This document shows positions 39,306 through 47,665 of a stretch of DNA of 64,000 nucleotides, in pieces. The position numbers and the translations under genes are program-made. The DNA comes from Gemmatimonadota bacterium (lineage in GTDB: Bacteria > Gemmatimonadota > Gemmatimonadetes > Longimicrobiales > Gaopeijiaceae), in NCBI GenBank assembly GCA_022822445.1, contig JAJEBR010000024.1, forward strand, positions 118,652 through 182,651, written 5' to 3'. Each line of letters opens with the position of its first letter. The first letter of the stretch is position 1. The notes under the pieces are model-generated. The model did no database searches, was not told where the DNA came from, and was given only the letters and a program-made list of their open reading frames with translations.

Positions 39306-40496
39306 ATGTACCGGTTGACCCGCACGCCGCGGTCGAAGACCGACCCTCGACGCGTCCTCCCCGTCGTCCTGAACGTTGGCGCGACCCTCTGCCTTGCCTG
39401 CGCGGGCACGGGAGACGATCCCCCCCGATCGGGGGCTTCGGGGGATGCAGAGTGGGAGATCGTCGAGGATCTGCGGCTCGACGCGGAAGCTGAGGACTTT
39501 TCACTGATCGGGCGGCTCTACGTCGGACCGCAGCGTGAGATTGTCGTGCCGGAGCTGCAGGACTCCCGGATGCGCGTCTACGACTCGGCGGGAACGCTGG
39601 TGACAATGATCGGGAGGAGCGGGGAGGGACCTGGAGAATTCCAACACGTTGGCCCCGTCTACTGGGCTGCGGACACGCTGGTTGTGGGGGATGGGAGCTT
39701 GGCGCGCACGACGTACTTCCTGGCGGACGGGACGGTGGCCCGCACAGAGGCTTTTCGATTCTGGAACCCGAGATTCGATGCCGAAAGACCGGACAGCACC
39801 TTCTTCGCTTTCGTCCCGCAGGCCATCGATGACGAGGGTGCGATGCTCGGGGCGGCCTATCTCCGTTTGCGGGAGTCAGCGGAACTCGTGGTTCTGCGGG
39901 TGCCGCGTGACGGTACGCCGGGCGTTGTCGCATCTCCTCCGCAGTACGAGGATGAACGTTGGAGCGTCACCATATCCGGCCTCACCAACCCGGTTCCCTT
40001 CGCTTTCCGGCCACGATCTGAAATCGCACCGGACGGAAGCGGGTTTCTGTTCATGACAGCCGATCAATCGACCCTCGACCCCACCTACAACCTGACGCTG
40101 GTCCGCCCGACCAACGACACGGTGTTTTCACGGTCCTACGCCTACCCCGGGGAGCCGATCCCCGATTCGGCCATGGAACGCGGCATCGCCGGTATGGTGC
40201 CGGAAAACAACCTTGCCCGTCGCTTTCGGGCCGGCGCGCGCGCACGGGCGCCCGTGGTCTACCCGCCGGCCTATGTCACGCTCGGCCTCGACGGGACGAT
40301 CTGGGTGGAGCTGCGCCCCACCGATCGTGGAACCCCCGTGCACGTGATCAGCGAGGCGGGGGACCGGATTGGTTCCCTGCTCCTGCCTCCGCGGTCACGC
40401 ATCCGGCAGGCCGGCCTGACGCACCTGTGGGTTACGGAAAGTGACGCACTCGGTCTCGCAGGTGTGGTTCGCTACCAGGTGATCCGGCCTGGCTGA
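39306..40496 (+). CDS. Six-bladed beta-propeller lipoprotein
   Basis: 396 aa. Start ATG 39306 with GGGAGGTGAT directly upstream. The signal region ends in ATLCLACAG, a lipobox. The blades show the recurrent GRSGEGPGEFQ motif (about 105) typical of 6-bladed propeller proteins in this phylum, then PDGSGFLF and VWVTESD-like strand ends. Likely cell-surface; no enzymatic residues. Related to the three propeller genes at 47666-51293. Confidence 0.8.
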   Translation: MYRLTRTPRSKTDPRRVLPVVLNVGATLCLACAGTGDDPPRSGASGDAEWEIVEDLRLDAEAEDFSLIGRLYVGPQREIVVPELQDSRMRVYDSAGTLVTMIGRSGEGPGEFQHVGPVYWAADTLVVGDGSLARTTYFLADGTVARTEAFRFWNPRFDAERPDSTFFAFVPQAIDDEGAMLGAAYLRLRESAELVVLRVPRDGTPGVVASPPQYEDERWSVTISGLTNPVPFAFRPRSEIAPDGSGFLFMTADQSTLDPTYNLTLVRPTNDTVFSRSYAYPGEPIPDSAMERGIAGMVPENNLARRFRAGARARAPVVYPPAYVTLGLDGTIWVELRPTDRGTPVHVISEAGDRIGSLLLPPRSRIRQAGLTHLWVTESDALGLAGVVRYQVIRPG

Positions 40497-40529
40497 GCGG
40501 CTGGGCCAGCCTTGGGAGCTGCGGATTGC

Positions 40530-40657
40530 GCGGCGCCCGCCTGACCTACGCGGACGCCTCCAGCCTGGCGTTCATCGAGCGGCTCGACATCGACACCGTG
40601 TGGCCCACCGATCACCACCTGGGCTTGACGGGCGCGGAGGTCTTGCCGAGAGGCTGA
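40530..40657 (+). pseudogene. C-terminal remnant of a PIN-domain toxin
   Basis: The frame reading LTYADASSLAFIERLDIDTV and WPTDHHLGLTGAEVLP up to TGA 40655 carries the last PIN-domain strand and acidic residue pattern (YADASS, TDHHLG). The N-terminal two thirds are missing and no antitoxin is next to it. Overlaps the end of the minus-strand lipoprotein gene. A relic of a VapBC module. Confidence 0.55.
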
Positions 40658-41148
40658 AGCCGCGGCCGCGGCATGGTCAGAAACCCCGGATCCGGGCGAA
40701 AGAGCGGGGTCGCCGGGACTGGCCAGAGCAGCGGCTGTGCAGTGACCGGCCCACCAGGCAGCACACCGGGGTCCGGCCGGGAATGCAGGACTGCCCCCCC
40801 CGGGACCGTGCTGGTCGGCACGGCAAGCACCAGGCCCTGAGGGGCAGGGCCCGTCCGCCTACGGCACTCCCCGACCCTGCGGAATCCCGTGTAGGAGGAC
40901 AATGCCAGCCCTCCGCCGAGTACGGCCCCGAATCTGACGGCGTCACCATCGGAACTCGTAAGAGCGGTGGCGGCGCCGGCTACGGCGCCAACCGCGTCGA
41001 TCAGGGGAATGAGTCTCCCGGTGGTGCATGCCCCGGGAGGCACCGGGTCGTTCGCTGGTATGTAACCCGGCGGTCCGTCAACGAGCACCATGGAACAACC
41101 GGAAGTCAGTGTTGCAAACGCGCCGATGGCGACCAGTCTGCGGTACAT
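40612..41148 (-). CDS. Small lipoprotein of unknown function
   Basis: 178 aa. AGGAGAG lies 7 bp above ATG 41148. Signal peptide with lipobox TLTSGCSMV (Cys about 18). A Gly/Ala-rich hydrophobic stretch (VGAVAGAATALTSSDGD, about 52-68, and FGAVLGGGLALSSY) could be a glycine-zipper. The C-terminal 70 residues are Pro-rich and may be noncoding extension read through into the PIN remnant on the other strand. Not recognised. Confidence 0.6.
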   Translation of the reverse strand: MYRRLVAIGAFATLTSGCSMVLVDGPPGYIPANDPVPPGACTTGRLIPLIDAVGAVAGAATALTSSDGDAVRFGAVLGGGLALSSYTGFRRVGECRRRTGPAPQGLVLAVPTSTVPGGAVLHSRPDPGVLPGGPVTAQPLLWPVPATPLFRPDPGFLTMPRPRLQPLGKTSAPVKPRW

Positions 41149-41192
41149 GTTGCACTCTCCTTGGGTCGGGGCCAATCAATCCAACCTGGAAC

Positions 41193-42959
41193 CTACGGTG
41201 GCCCCGGCCCGAACGACAACGCTGCGCCGCCCGGCCGAACGGGGCGGAGACTTGCTGCACGGCCCTGCCGGCCACCCCACAGATCCTCCGCGACCGCGTG
41301 GAACGTCGCGGCCGCCGACAGCACCACCCCCGGCACCCCCGCGCCCGGGTGCGTTCCCGCTCCGACCAGGTACAGTCCCCGCGCCTCCTCGCTGCGGTTG
41401 TGGGGCCGGAACCAGGCAGTCTGGGTCAGCCGGGGCTCGATCCCGAAGGCGTTGCCGAGCGTAGCGTTGTACTCGGTCGAGAAGTCGTCCGGGGTGAAGA
41501 CGTGCTGCACTTCGATCGCATCGCCCAGCCCGTCGAGCCCCCATGACTCGAGCGCGGCGATCACGCGGCGGGTCATCGGTTCGGACTCGTGGGCCCAGTC
41601 GATTCCCGACGCCGCGTTGGGCACCGGCACCAGCACATACAGGCTCTCGCAACCGGGCGGCGCCATGGCTGGATCGGTCCGGCTCGGCGCGTGCAGGTAC
41701 ATGCTGAAGTCGTCCGCGAGGACCTTGCGGTCGAAGATGTCGCGCACCAGGCCCCGGTAGCGGGGTCCCAGGATGATCGTGTGATGGGACAGGCGCGGAT
41801 ACCGGCGGCGCACACCCAGGTAGAGCAGGAAGCAACTCATCGAGTGCTTGATCCGCTCCAGCCGCCGCGCGTTCCAGCGCCGCCGCCGTACATGGCCCAG
41901 AAGTGAACCGTAAGTGTGCCCCACGTCCGCGTTGCTGACCACGATGTCGGCGGGGAGAAACGAGCGGCCGCGCGCCGCATCATCCGCCGGCCCGGTTGGC
42001 CCGCCCGGTGGCGGAGTGCCGGTCTCCACTGGCTCCGGTGTGTCCGCGGTCCTCCCGCCGCGCGTCGCCACCCGCACCCCCTGCACCCGTCCCCCGCGCA
42101 CCTCGATCCGCCGTGCCGCCGTCCCCGTCCGCACTCGCCCGCCGATGTCACGGAAGAGCGCCGCGAACCCCTGCACAAGGCTGTGCATCCCGCCCTTCGC
42201 GTACCAGACGCCGCCCTCCTTCTCCAGGTACGGGATCATCAGGAAGATCGACGGGGCGCGGAAGGGGCTGCCGCCCAGAAAGAGGGGGTGGAAGGAATAG
42301 AGGAAGCGATGACGAGGGTCGCGAAAGTAGCGGCCGACGAAGCGGGCGACGGGTTTCCATGCGCCCAGACGCACCACCCGGGGCGCGAATGCCGCCATCT
42401 TCCCCAGGGAATCGAAGGGCCGCGCGCCGAGACCCTCGTCGATGACCGCGTCGTGGATGGGGCGGAGCCGGCTGAAGAACCGCGGCAGGCGAGCGGCGTC
42501 GCGGGCGTCGAACTTCGCCATCGAAGCCTGCATGCGTCCGACATCGGAGGTGTAGTCGAGGTGCGTGCCGTCGTGGAACCAGACCCGATAGAAGGGATCG
42601 AGGGGGACGAGGGTGACGTAGTCGCTCAGCCGGCGTCCCGCGGCCCGGAAGACATCGTCCAGGATCGCCGGGGCGGTGATGAGGCTGGGGCCGGTGTCGA
42701 AGGTGTATCCGGCCTCCCGGATCTGGCCCGCGCGCCCGCCCAGCTGGTCCCGCTGTTCGATCAGCGTCGTGGAGATGCCCGCGGCCTGCAGGCGAACCGC
42801 GGCCGCCAGCCCGCCGAAGCCGCTGCCGATGACGACGGCGCTCGATCCGTCCGGGGCGCTTTGTGCGGCCGTGTGCCGAAGCGGTCCGTCGCCGGGTCGG
42901 ACTGCGCCGTGTGAAGGGCGCCCTGGCCGTCTCGTGACCTCCGCGGCGCTACCGGGCAT
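41193..42959 (-). CDS. crtI: Phytoene desaturase CrtI family
   Basis: 588 aa. The FAD loop VVIGSGFGGLAAAVRLQAAG at about 42 is followed by QRDQLGGRAG; the C-terminal signature GLYLVGAGTHPGAGVPGVV is the classic CrtI pattern. It would insert double bonds into phytoene in the membrane. There is a Pro/Gly-rich insertion (about 310-340) and the head (1-38) and tail (570-588) are low complexity. The gene starts 11 bp before the stop of the fusion synthase and is the last in the carotenoid operon. Confidence 0.93.
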   Translation of the reverse strand: MPGSAAEVTRRPGRPSHGAVRPGDGPLRHTAAQSAPDGSSAVVIGSGFGGLAAAVRLQAAGISTTLIEQRDQLGGRAGQIREAGYTFDTGPSLITAPAILDDVFRAAGRRLSDYVTLVPLDPFYRVWFHDGTHLDYTSDVGRMQASMAKFDARDAARLPRFFSRLRPIHDAVIDEGLGARPFDSLGKMAAFAPRVVRLGAWKPVARFVGRYFRDPRHRFLYSFHPLFLGGSPFRAPSIFLMIPYLEKEGGVWYAKGGMHSLVQGFAALFRDIGGRVRTGTAARRIEVRGGRVQGVRVATRGGRTADTPEPVETGTPPPGGPTGPADDAARGRSFLPADIVVSNADVGHTYGSLLGHVRRRRWNARRLERIKHSMSCFLLYLGVRRRYPRLSHHTIILGPRYRGLVRDIFDRKVLADDFSMYLHAPSRTDPAMAPPGCESLYVLVPVPNAASGIDWAHESEPMTRRVIAALESWGLDGLGDAIEVQHVFTPDDFSTEYNATLGNAFGIEPRLTQTAWFRPHNRSEEARGLYLVGAGTHPGAGVPGVVLSAAATFHAVAEDLWGGRQGRAASLRPVRPGGAALSFGPGPP

Positions 42960-45273
42960 CGGCGAAGTTCGGCTGCGGAGGGTTCCCCCGCAGCCGCCCG
43001 AGCCCCTGGTTCGCCAGCATCATCTTCTCCCGGAGCGTGGTGTACGCCCGTCGGTTGAGGTTGTCGTAGCCGTTCGCGCGGACCTTGTCCTGGATGCCCC
43101 GGTAGACCTGGGCCGCCACCGCGACCGGCCGCCGGAAGAAGGGCGGCAGGTACGGCATCCCCTCGTAGGCGGCGGCGTACGACGAATCCGCCACGGTCAT
43201 CATCTCCTCCAGCAGCTCGATGTAGCACTCTTCCACGGCGCTGCCGGCCCGGGTGCGCGCCTTCATCGCGGCGAGCGATTCGGGGGTCACATCGTGTGCC
43301 GCCATGCGGTCCGCGGGCAGGTAGATGCGGCCCATCGCCAGATCCTCGCCCACGTCGCGCACGATGTTGGTCAGCTGCATCCCGTGCCCCAGCCCGTGTG
43401 CCCGTTCGAGCACCCAGGCGCCCCGCACCCCGAATGCCTGGGTGAGCCACGCGCCCACGACTGAAGCCACGCGGTAGGTGTAGCGGCGCAGCTCGTCCAT
43501 GGTGGGGTAGAGGCGCGGCTCCACGTCCATCCGCACGCCTTCGATCAGCTCGGAAGCCAGATCGAAGGGAATCCGCTCTTCGGCCATACTCCCCATCACC
43601 ACATCCGCCAGCGGGATTCCCGTGCTGTGGCCCTCATACGCCAGGCCGCAGATCTCGGCCCAGACATCGAGGGTTTCGTGAAGCCGCGCCACCGCGTCTG
43701 CGGACCCGACCGCCGGGTCGCTGGACGTGCCCATCGAGTCGACGGATCCGCCCGCCAGGCCGCCGGACCGGCCGGCCAGGCCGTCAGCGTCGTCCACCAG
43801 GTCGTCGGTGAAGCGGCAGAAAGCGTAGATCTCGCGGACGCGTCTGCGCTCGGCGGCCGGGAAGAGGAGCGACGCGAAGGAGAAGGTGCGGCTGTTGCGG
43901 GAGAAGTAGCGGCCCCACTGGGAGCGCGGTCCCAGCGCGAGGGCGCGGGCGGCGATGTTCGCGGCGGTCGTGGCTTCCGACATCCGCCGTCTGCCGGCCG
44001 GCGCCGGGGGGACGGCGATCGCGGCCGACGCTCCCTCGCGCGCGGCCTTCAGGCAGCGGCCGGTCCAGCCATCGACCAGTCCCACGATCTCGGGACCGGT
44101 GCGCAGGGCTTTCAGGCGGTCGACCAGCGCCGATGCGCGTTGTGCGAGTCGCGCCACGGCCCATTCGGCCATTGACCCGCCCGCGGATTGGGAAGCGCCG
44201 ACCCGTGGGGACATGCCGCCGCCCCCGTACGCCCGTCCGTCCGTTATGCAGTCCGTGCCCGCGCTGCCCGGGCGGAAGAACTCGCGGGCCGCTTCCGCCG
44301 GGGCGCGCTCGAACCACTCGCGGCCGCGCGTGCCCAGAACGAAGGTCCAGGTGCGGTTGGTGAAGTCCTGCAACTTCGGCTTGCCGGTGTTCTCCGCGGG
44401 ACAGTAGTCGAGGAAGTCGTCGACGAGCTGGTAGAAGGCGCCGAGCTCGACGCCGAGTTCGCGCAGCAGCTGCGGTGAGAGCGTGAGCACCCCCTCACCC
44501 GGCTTCCTCCCCACGCAGCCGGCCAGCGAAGCCGCCGCCCCGAAGAGGGCGCCGCTCTTCGCGCGGACCACCTCCTCGTAGCGGGCCGCCGGGTCGGGCG
44601 CGGCGGCGAGCTCGCCCTGCAGCTTCTCGCCGCGCACGGTGGCCGCCACCGCGGCGACGAACTCGGCCACGAAGTCGTCCCATCCCGTCATGAGCGCGAC
44701 CCGGTAGGAGCCCGTCAGGTAGATGTCGCCCGCCAGCAGCGCCGCGCCGGGACCCTTGCGGGCCAGGAGGGTGGCCCCGTTGCGCCGTCCGAAGCCGCCG
44801 TCGAGCACGTCGTCGTGGTGCAGCGATGCCTCGTGCACCATCTGCACCGCGAGGCAGCCGAGCCAGAAGCGCTCGTCCAGCAGGCCGCGCCGGGCCGCCG
44901 GCACGAGGGAGAAGGCGGCGAAGGGGCGCAGCAGCTTGCCCCGCAGCGGCGCCGTCTCGATCCCGCTCCGCCGGGCCAGCCGCGCCGCGCATTCCAGCCC
45001 CGCTTTCAGCACGGATCCAGTGTTGTCGCCCTCCGCCTGTCGGCCGCCCAGCGGTCCGCCCGCCAGCGGTCCGTCCGCCACCGGCCCGCCCGCCACCGGC
45101 CCGTCCGCCACCGGCCCGCCCGCCACCGATCCGGCCGCCACCGGCCCGGCCGCCACCGGCCCGCCCGCCACCGGTCCGACCACACCCGCTCCGCCACCCA
45201 ACCCGGCGCCGCCATCCATCCCCGGCCCGCCATCCATCCCCGGCCCGCGATCCATCCCCACTCCGCTACCCAC
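42949..45273 (-). CDS. Fusion of polyprenyl diphosphate synthase and phytoene synthase
   Basis: 774 aa in one frame. About 85-420 is a trans-polyprenyl synthase domain with HHDDVLDGG (first Asp-rich motif, 154) and QLVDDFLDYC (second, 285); about 440-774 is a phytoene/squalene synthase with FTDDLVDDAD (490) and TNIVRDVGEDLAMGRIYLP (about 650). One chain could thus make GGPP and condense it to phytoene. The first 80 residues are GGPVADGP-type repeats made by 15/30-bp DNA repeats (45045-45260), making the true start uncertain: GTG 45273 overlaps the CruF stop, ATG 45255 is an alternative, and Met431 could give a separate CrtB. Confidence 0.88.
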   Translation of the reverse strand: MGSGVGMDRGPGMDGGPGMDGGAGLGGGAGVVGPVAGGPVAAGPVAAGSVAGGPVADGPVAGGPVADGPLAGGPLGGRQAEGDNTGSVLKAGLECAARLARRSGIETAPLRGKLLRPFAAFSLVPAARRGLLDERFWLGCLAVQMVHEASLHHDDVLDGGFGRRNGATLLARKGPGAALLAGDIYLTGSYRVALMTGWDDFVAEFVAAVAATVRGEKLQGELAAAPDPAARYEEVVRAKSGALFGAAASLAGCVGRKPGEGVLTLSPQLLRELGVELGAFYQLVDDFLDYCPAENTGKPKLQDFTNRTWTFVLGTRGREWFERAPAEAAREFFRPGSAGTDCITDGRAYGGGGMSPRVGASQSAGGSMAEWAVARLAQRASALVDRLKALRTGPEIVGLVDGWTGRCLKAAREGASAAIAVPPAPAGRRRMSEATTAANIAARALALGPRSQWGRYFSRNSRTFSFASLLFPAAERRRVREIYAFCRFTDDLVDDADGLAGRSGGLAGGSVDSMGTSSDPAVGSADAVARLHETLDVWAEICGLAYEGHSTGIPLADVVMGSMAEERIPFDLASELIEGVRMDVEPRLYPTMDELRRYTYRVASVVGAWLTQAFGVRGAWVLERAHGLGHGMQLTNIVRDVGEDLAMGRIYLPADRMAAHDVTPESLAAMKARTRAGSAVEECYIELLEEMMTVADSSYAAAYEGMPYLPPFFRRPVAVAAQVYRGIQDKVRANGYDNLNRRAYTTLREKMMLANQGLGRLRGNPPQPNFADAR
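45045..45260 (-). repeat. Short tandem repeats at the 5' end of the synthase fusion
   Basis: 15-bp units of the form CCGCCACCGGCCCGC repeat about ten times (Gly-Pro-Val-Ala-Gly codons), followed by shorter Gly/Met/Asp repeats. Likely slippage-prone. Confidence 0.7.
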
Positions 45274-46066
45274 GGCCCCACCTCCACTTCACGATCCCGA
45301 GCACCCCCAGCGTCAGCACCACCGCCAGCCAGTACCCGGCGACCATCGTCATCGCCAGCGACAGCGCGAGCACGGTCGCGTAGTAGACCTCCATCAGCCG
45401 CCCGGGCACGCGGTCCGCCACCCGCCCGGCCTTCACCGCGTCGAACACGGCCATGATCAGCACGCTGGTCCCGAACCACCCCGCCAGGTTGACCAGCGGC
45501 ATCCCGTAGTAGATGCCCTCGGATTCCCACACCCAGTACGGGGAGAGCTCGCTCATTGCGGGGTCGAGAGTCAGGTCCCAGGTCGTAAGCAGGAGCGCCG
45601 CCAGTGCCCATCTGGCCATCCGTCCGCCCACCATCCTGCGAGCCAGCACATACGACGGGAAGGCCATCATGAACCAGCTGAACGGAATCAGCACCGGCAC
45701 CAGCCCGGCCACCTGGATCCCGAGCATTTCGGTGTAGCGGTAGCCGCTGAAGGGGAACCCGGTGGCCGTCCCAAGCAGTTCCATCCCCAGCGACAGGGCG
45801 CCCGCCACGAGGAGCCCCGGAATCCAGCGCATGCCCACCCGGGCGGTCAGCGACACCGCGAGCACGACGAATGCGATGATGATGTGCCCGCGCGCGAAGA
45901 TCTCGAAGGCCGGCGCATAGAAGCCCCGCGACGACGGGAACCGCGCGAGCAGCTCGGGGTGTCTGCCGAAGGAAGCGAAGCCCGCGAGCGCGGTCGCCGT
46001 GAATAGCCCCAGAACGATCAGGCCCCAGGCGTCGAGCCGGCGGAGGGCGCGGCCGGAATCACGCAT
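45266..46066 (-). CDS. cruF: Carotenoid biosynthesis protein, CruF family (1',2'-hydratase)
   Basis: 266 aa, about seven transmembrane helices, DUF422/CruF. Family signature parts FPFSGYRYTEMLGIQVAG (about 110) and LLTTWDLTLDPAMSELSPYW (about 165) are intact. CruF adds water to the end double bonds of acyclic carotenoids, the first step to myxol/oscillol-type products. ATG 46066 overlaps the regulator stop by 8 bp; ATG 46075 is possible. No glycosyltransferase (CruG) is in this window. Confidence 0.9.
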   Translation of the reverse strand: MRDSGRALRRLDAWGLIVLGLFTATALAGFASFGRHPELLARFPSSRGFYAPAFEIFARGHIIIAFVVLAVSLTARVGMRWIPGLLVAGALSLGMELLGTATGFPFSGYRYTEMLGIQVAGLVPVLIPFSWFMMAFPSYVLARRMVGGRMARWALAALLLTTWDLTLDPAMSELSPYWVWESEGIYYGMPLVNLAGWFGTSVLIMAVFDAVKAGRVADRVPGRLMEVYYATVLALSLAMTMVAGYWLAVVLTLGVLGIVKWRWGRG

Positions 46067-47207
46067 CGGGCCCATCCAGCCATTGACCGAAACCGGCCAG
46101 TGTGGACAGAACCTCGGGACTGCCGAAGGGCCATTGGCACCCGCAGAGGTCCACGCCCCGCGCACCGCCTCCGCCGAGCACCAGCGAATACGGACTGCAC
46201 CGGTCGGCGAGCCGGCCCGCAACATCGACGAATCGGCGAACATCCGCGGTCCCGCGGGGCGGGGTGAACGACACGCACACCAGCGAGGCCTCGGTCGCCT
46301 GCTGCGTCGCGACGATCTCGGCCACCGGCAGACCCGTGCCGAGGTGCTCCACTCGCCAGCCCCGCTGAACCAGCATCAGGCGCACAAGGAGCGATCCGAG
46401 CAGGTGTTGTTCGGGCTCGACCGTGGCGACAACGGCCGTGGGGCGCGCGTGAGCATGGGTGTGGCCGGAGTCATCGAGGCGCGCCGCCACAACTCGACGC
46501 TCTTCGTGCCTCGCCCGGTCGAGCAACGCATGGATGGTCTCGGAGACCTCCCGGCTGGCGGCACGCTCGGCCCGGATCGGCAGGTCCCCCCGGGCCCATC
46601 CATCTCCCACCCGCTGCATGAAGCCCCCGAACACCCCATCGAGGATGCGGGCATCGATGGCCCGTCGCGCACTGACCGCCACCTCCCCCGCGCGCGGCGC
46701 CTCCCCGGGCCCGCCCAGCCCCGTCACATGCCGCAGAAACCGCCCGATCGGCCGGGTGCGGCCCGCCTTCAGCCAGTCGATCAGCAGCTGCTGGGCCGGC
46801 TCCGGATCGCCGCTGTCGAGCGCCTGGACGGCACGCCAGACCGGCCCCGCGTCCGCGCCGAAACCGTGAAGATAGACTTCGTGCCCGCGCTCCCTGGCCA
46901 CCCGCAGCGCGAGTGTGAGCGAGATGCGCCGATGCCCCCCGGCAGTCTTGGAAACACGGAGTCCGGTGCCCGGCCCAGCCGGCTCGTCGGAGGCGACCGC
47001 CCGCGCACCTCCGACCGAAGCGGAAGCGGCCGCGCCCCGGAACCAGCGCTTCACGGTGGAGGGGTGAATGCCGATGAGTTCGGCCACGTCCCCTGTGGTC
47101 AGGGTCTCGGAATGTTCGCTGGCCAGGCCGACCAAATCCGCCTCCGTAGCCACGGATGAACGACTGATGAGAGATAACTCATCCCAGATTAGTTTAAAAT
47201 CGTTCAT
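46059..47207 (-). CDS. MerR-like regulator with B12-binding domain, CarH/LitR type
   Basis: 382 aa. A winged HTH (TTGDVAELIGIHPSTVKRWF, about 37-56, with the recognition tail GGHRRISL at 90) is followed by a B12-binding cap (about 185-235) and a cobalamin domain. The axial-ligand loop EPEQHLLGSL (His268, Gly271) fits the DxHxxG motif with Asp changed to Glu. The light-sensor motif W-x9-E-H of CarH reads W204-x9-E-R, so photochemistry is uncertain. A 40-residue Ala-rich insertion splits HTH and recognition tail. It heads the crt operon and probably represses it. The first 18 codons are AT-rich and contain a palindrome; GTG 47153 may be the real start. Confidence 0.85.
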   Translation of the reverse strand: MNDFKLIWDELSLISRSSVATEADLVGLASEHSETLTTGDVAELIGIHPSTVKRWFRGAAASASVGGARAVASDEPAGPGTGLRVSKTAGGHRRISLTLALRVARERGHEVYLHGFGADAGPVWRAVQALDSGDPEPAQQLLIDWLKAGRTRPIGRFLRHVTGLGGPGEAPRAGEVAVSARRAIDARILDGVFGGFMQRVGDGWARGDLPIRAERAASREVSETIHALLDRARHEERRVVAARLDDSGHTHAHARPTAVVATVEPEQHLLGSLLVRLMLVQRGWRVEHLGTGLPVAEIVATQQATEASLVCVSFTPPRGTADVRRFVDVAGRLADRCSPYSLVLGGGGARGVDLCGCQWPFGSPEVLSTLAGFGQWLDGPDA

Positions 47208-47225
47208 TATGCAATAAAAAGTCGA
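47150..47225 (-). promoter_or_regulatory. AT-rich control region of the carotenoid operon
   Basis: About 55 % AT in a 70 % GC context. GATGAG-AGATAA-CTCATC (47166-47183) is an 18-bp inverted repeat suited to a MerR-like dimer. A run of T followed by a TATTGCATAAT-like stretch lies just above the annotated ATG, which has no Shine-Dalgarno site. Confidence 0.5.
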
Positions 47226-47404
47226 TTTTGGAACGTGCTTTCCATTCCCTCGGCGGTATGTTGCGTGCTACACGAGGGGAAAGAACCGGTTCCCGGGGTT
47301 CCACATCCCCAAGACAGTCAGGCAGGACGGGAGACGGATGCGGCGGCGGATTCAGGACGCACCAACTCCCGGGGCGGATGCCATCGGCCCCGGCGCGGTC
47401 GCCT
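47208..47404. other. Intergenic region left of the 43-bp repeat array
   Basis: About 200 bp between the carotenoid regulator and the repeat array. Nothing recognisable apart from the promoter edge. Confidence 0.4.
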
Positions 47405-47655
47405 CGGTTCCCCCGGGCGCAGGCTATGGCCCGCGTGCTGCGGTCGTCCAGGTCTCCGCGCGCAGGCCACGACCCGCGTGGTACAGTCGTCCAGGTCTCC
47501 GCGCGCAGGCCACGACCCGCGTGGTACAGTCGTCGAAATCTCCGGGCGCAGGCCACGACCCGCGTGGTAAAGTCGTCGAAATCTCCGGGCGCAGGCTATG
47601 GCCCGTGTGCTACGGTCGTCCGAGTCTCCGAGCGCAGGCCGCGACCCCGGGCGCC
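47405..47655. repeat. 43-bp tandem repeat array, nearly six units
   Basis: The word GCAGGC recurs at 47418, 47461, 47504, 47547, 47590 and 47633, exactly 43 bp apart. A typical unit reads CGCAGGCCACGACCCGCGTG then GTACAGTCGTCSARRTCTCC. The central units contain a CCACG/CGTGG inverted repeat; outer units are diverged. 43 is not a multiple of 3 and no long frame uses the units consistently, so the array is probably noncoding. No spacers, so not CRISPR. Confidence 0.8.
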
Positions 47656-47665
47656 GTCGGCTCGG

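Noticed and set aside
47405..47655. CRISPR array
   Set aside because: Units are directly adjacent with 43-bp period and no unique spacers; no cas gene is near.
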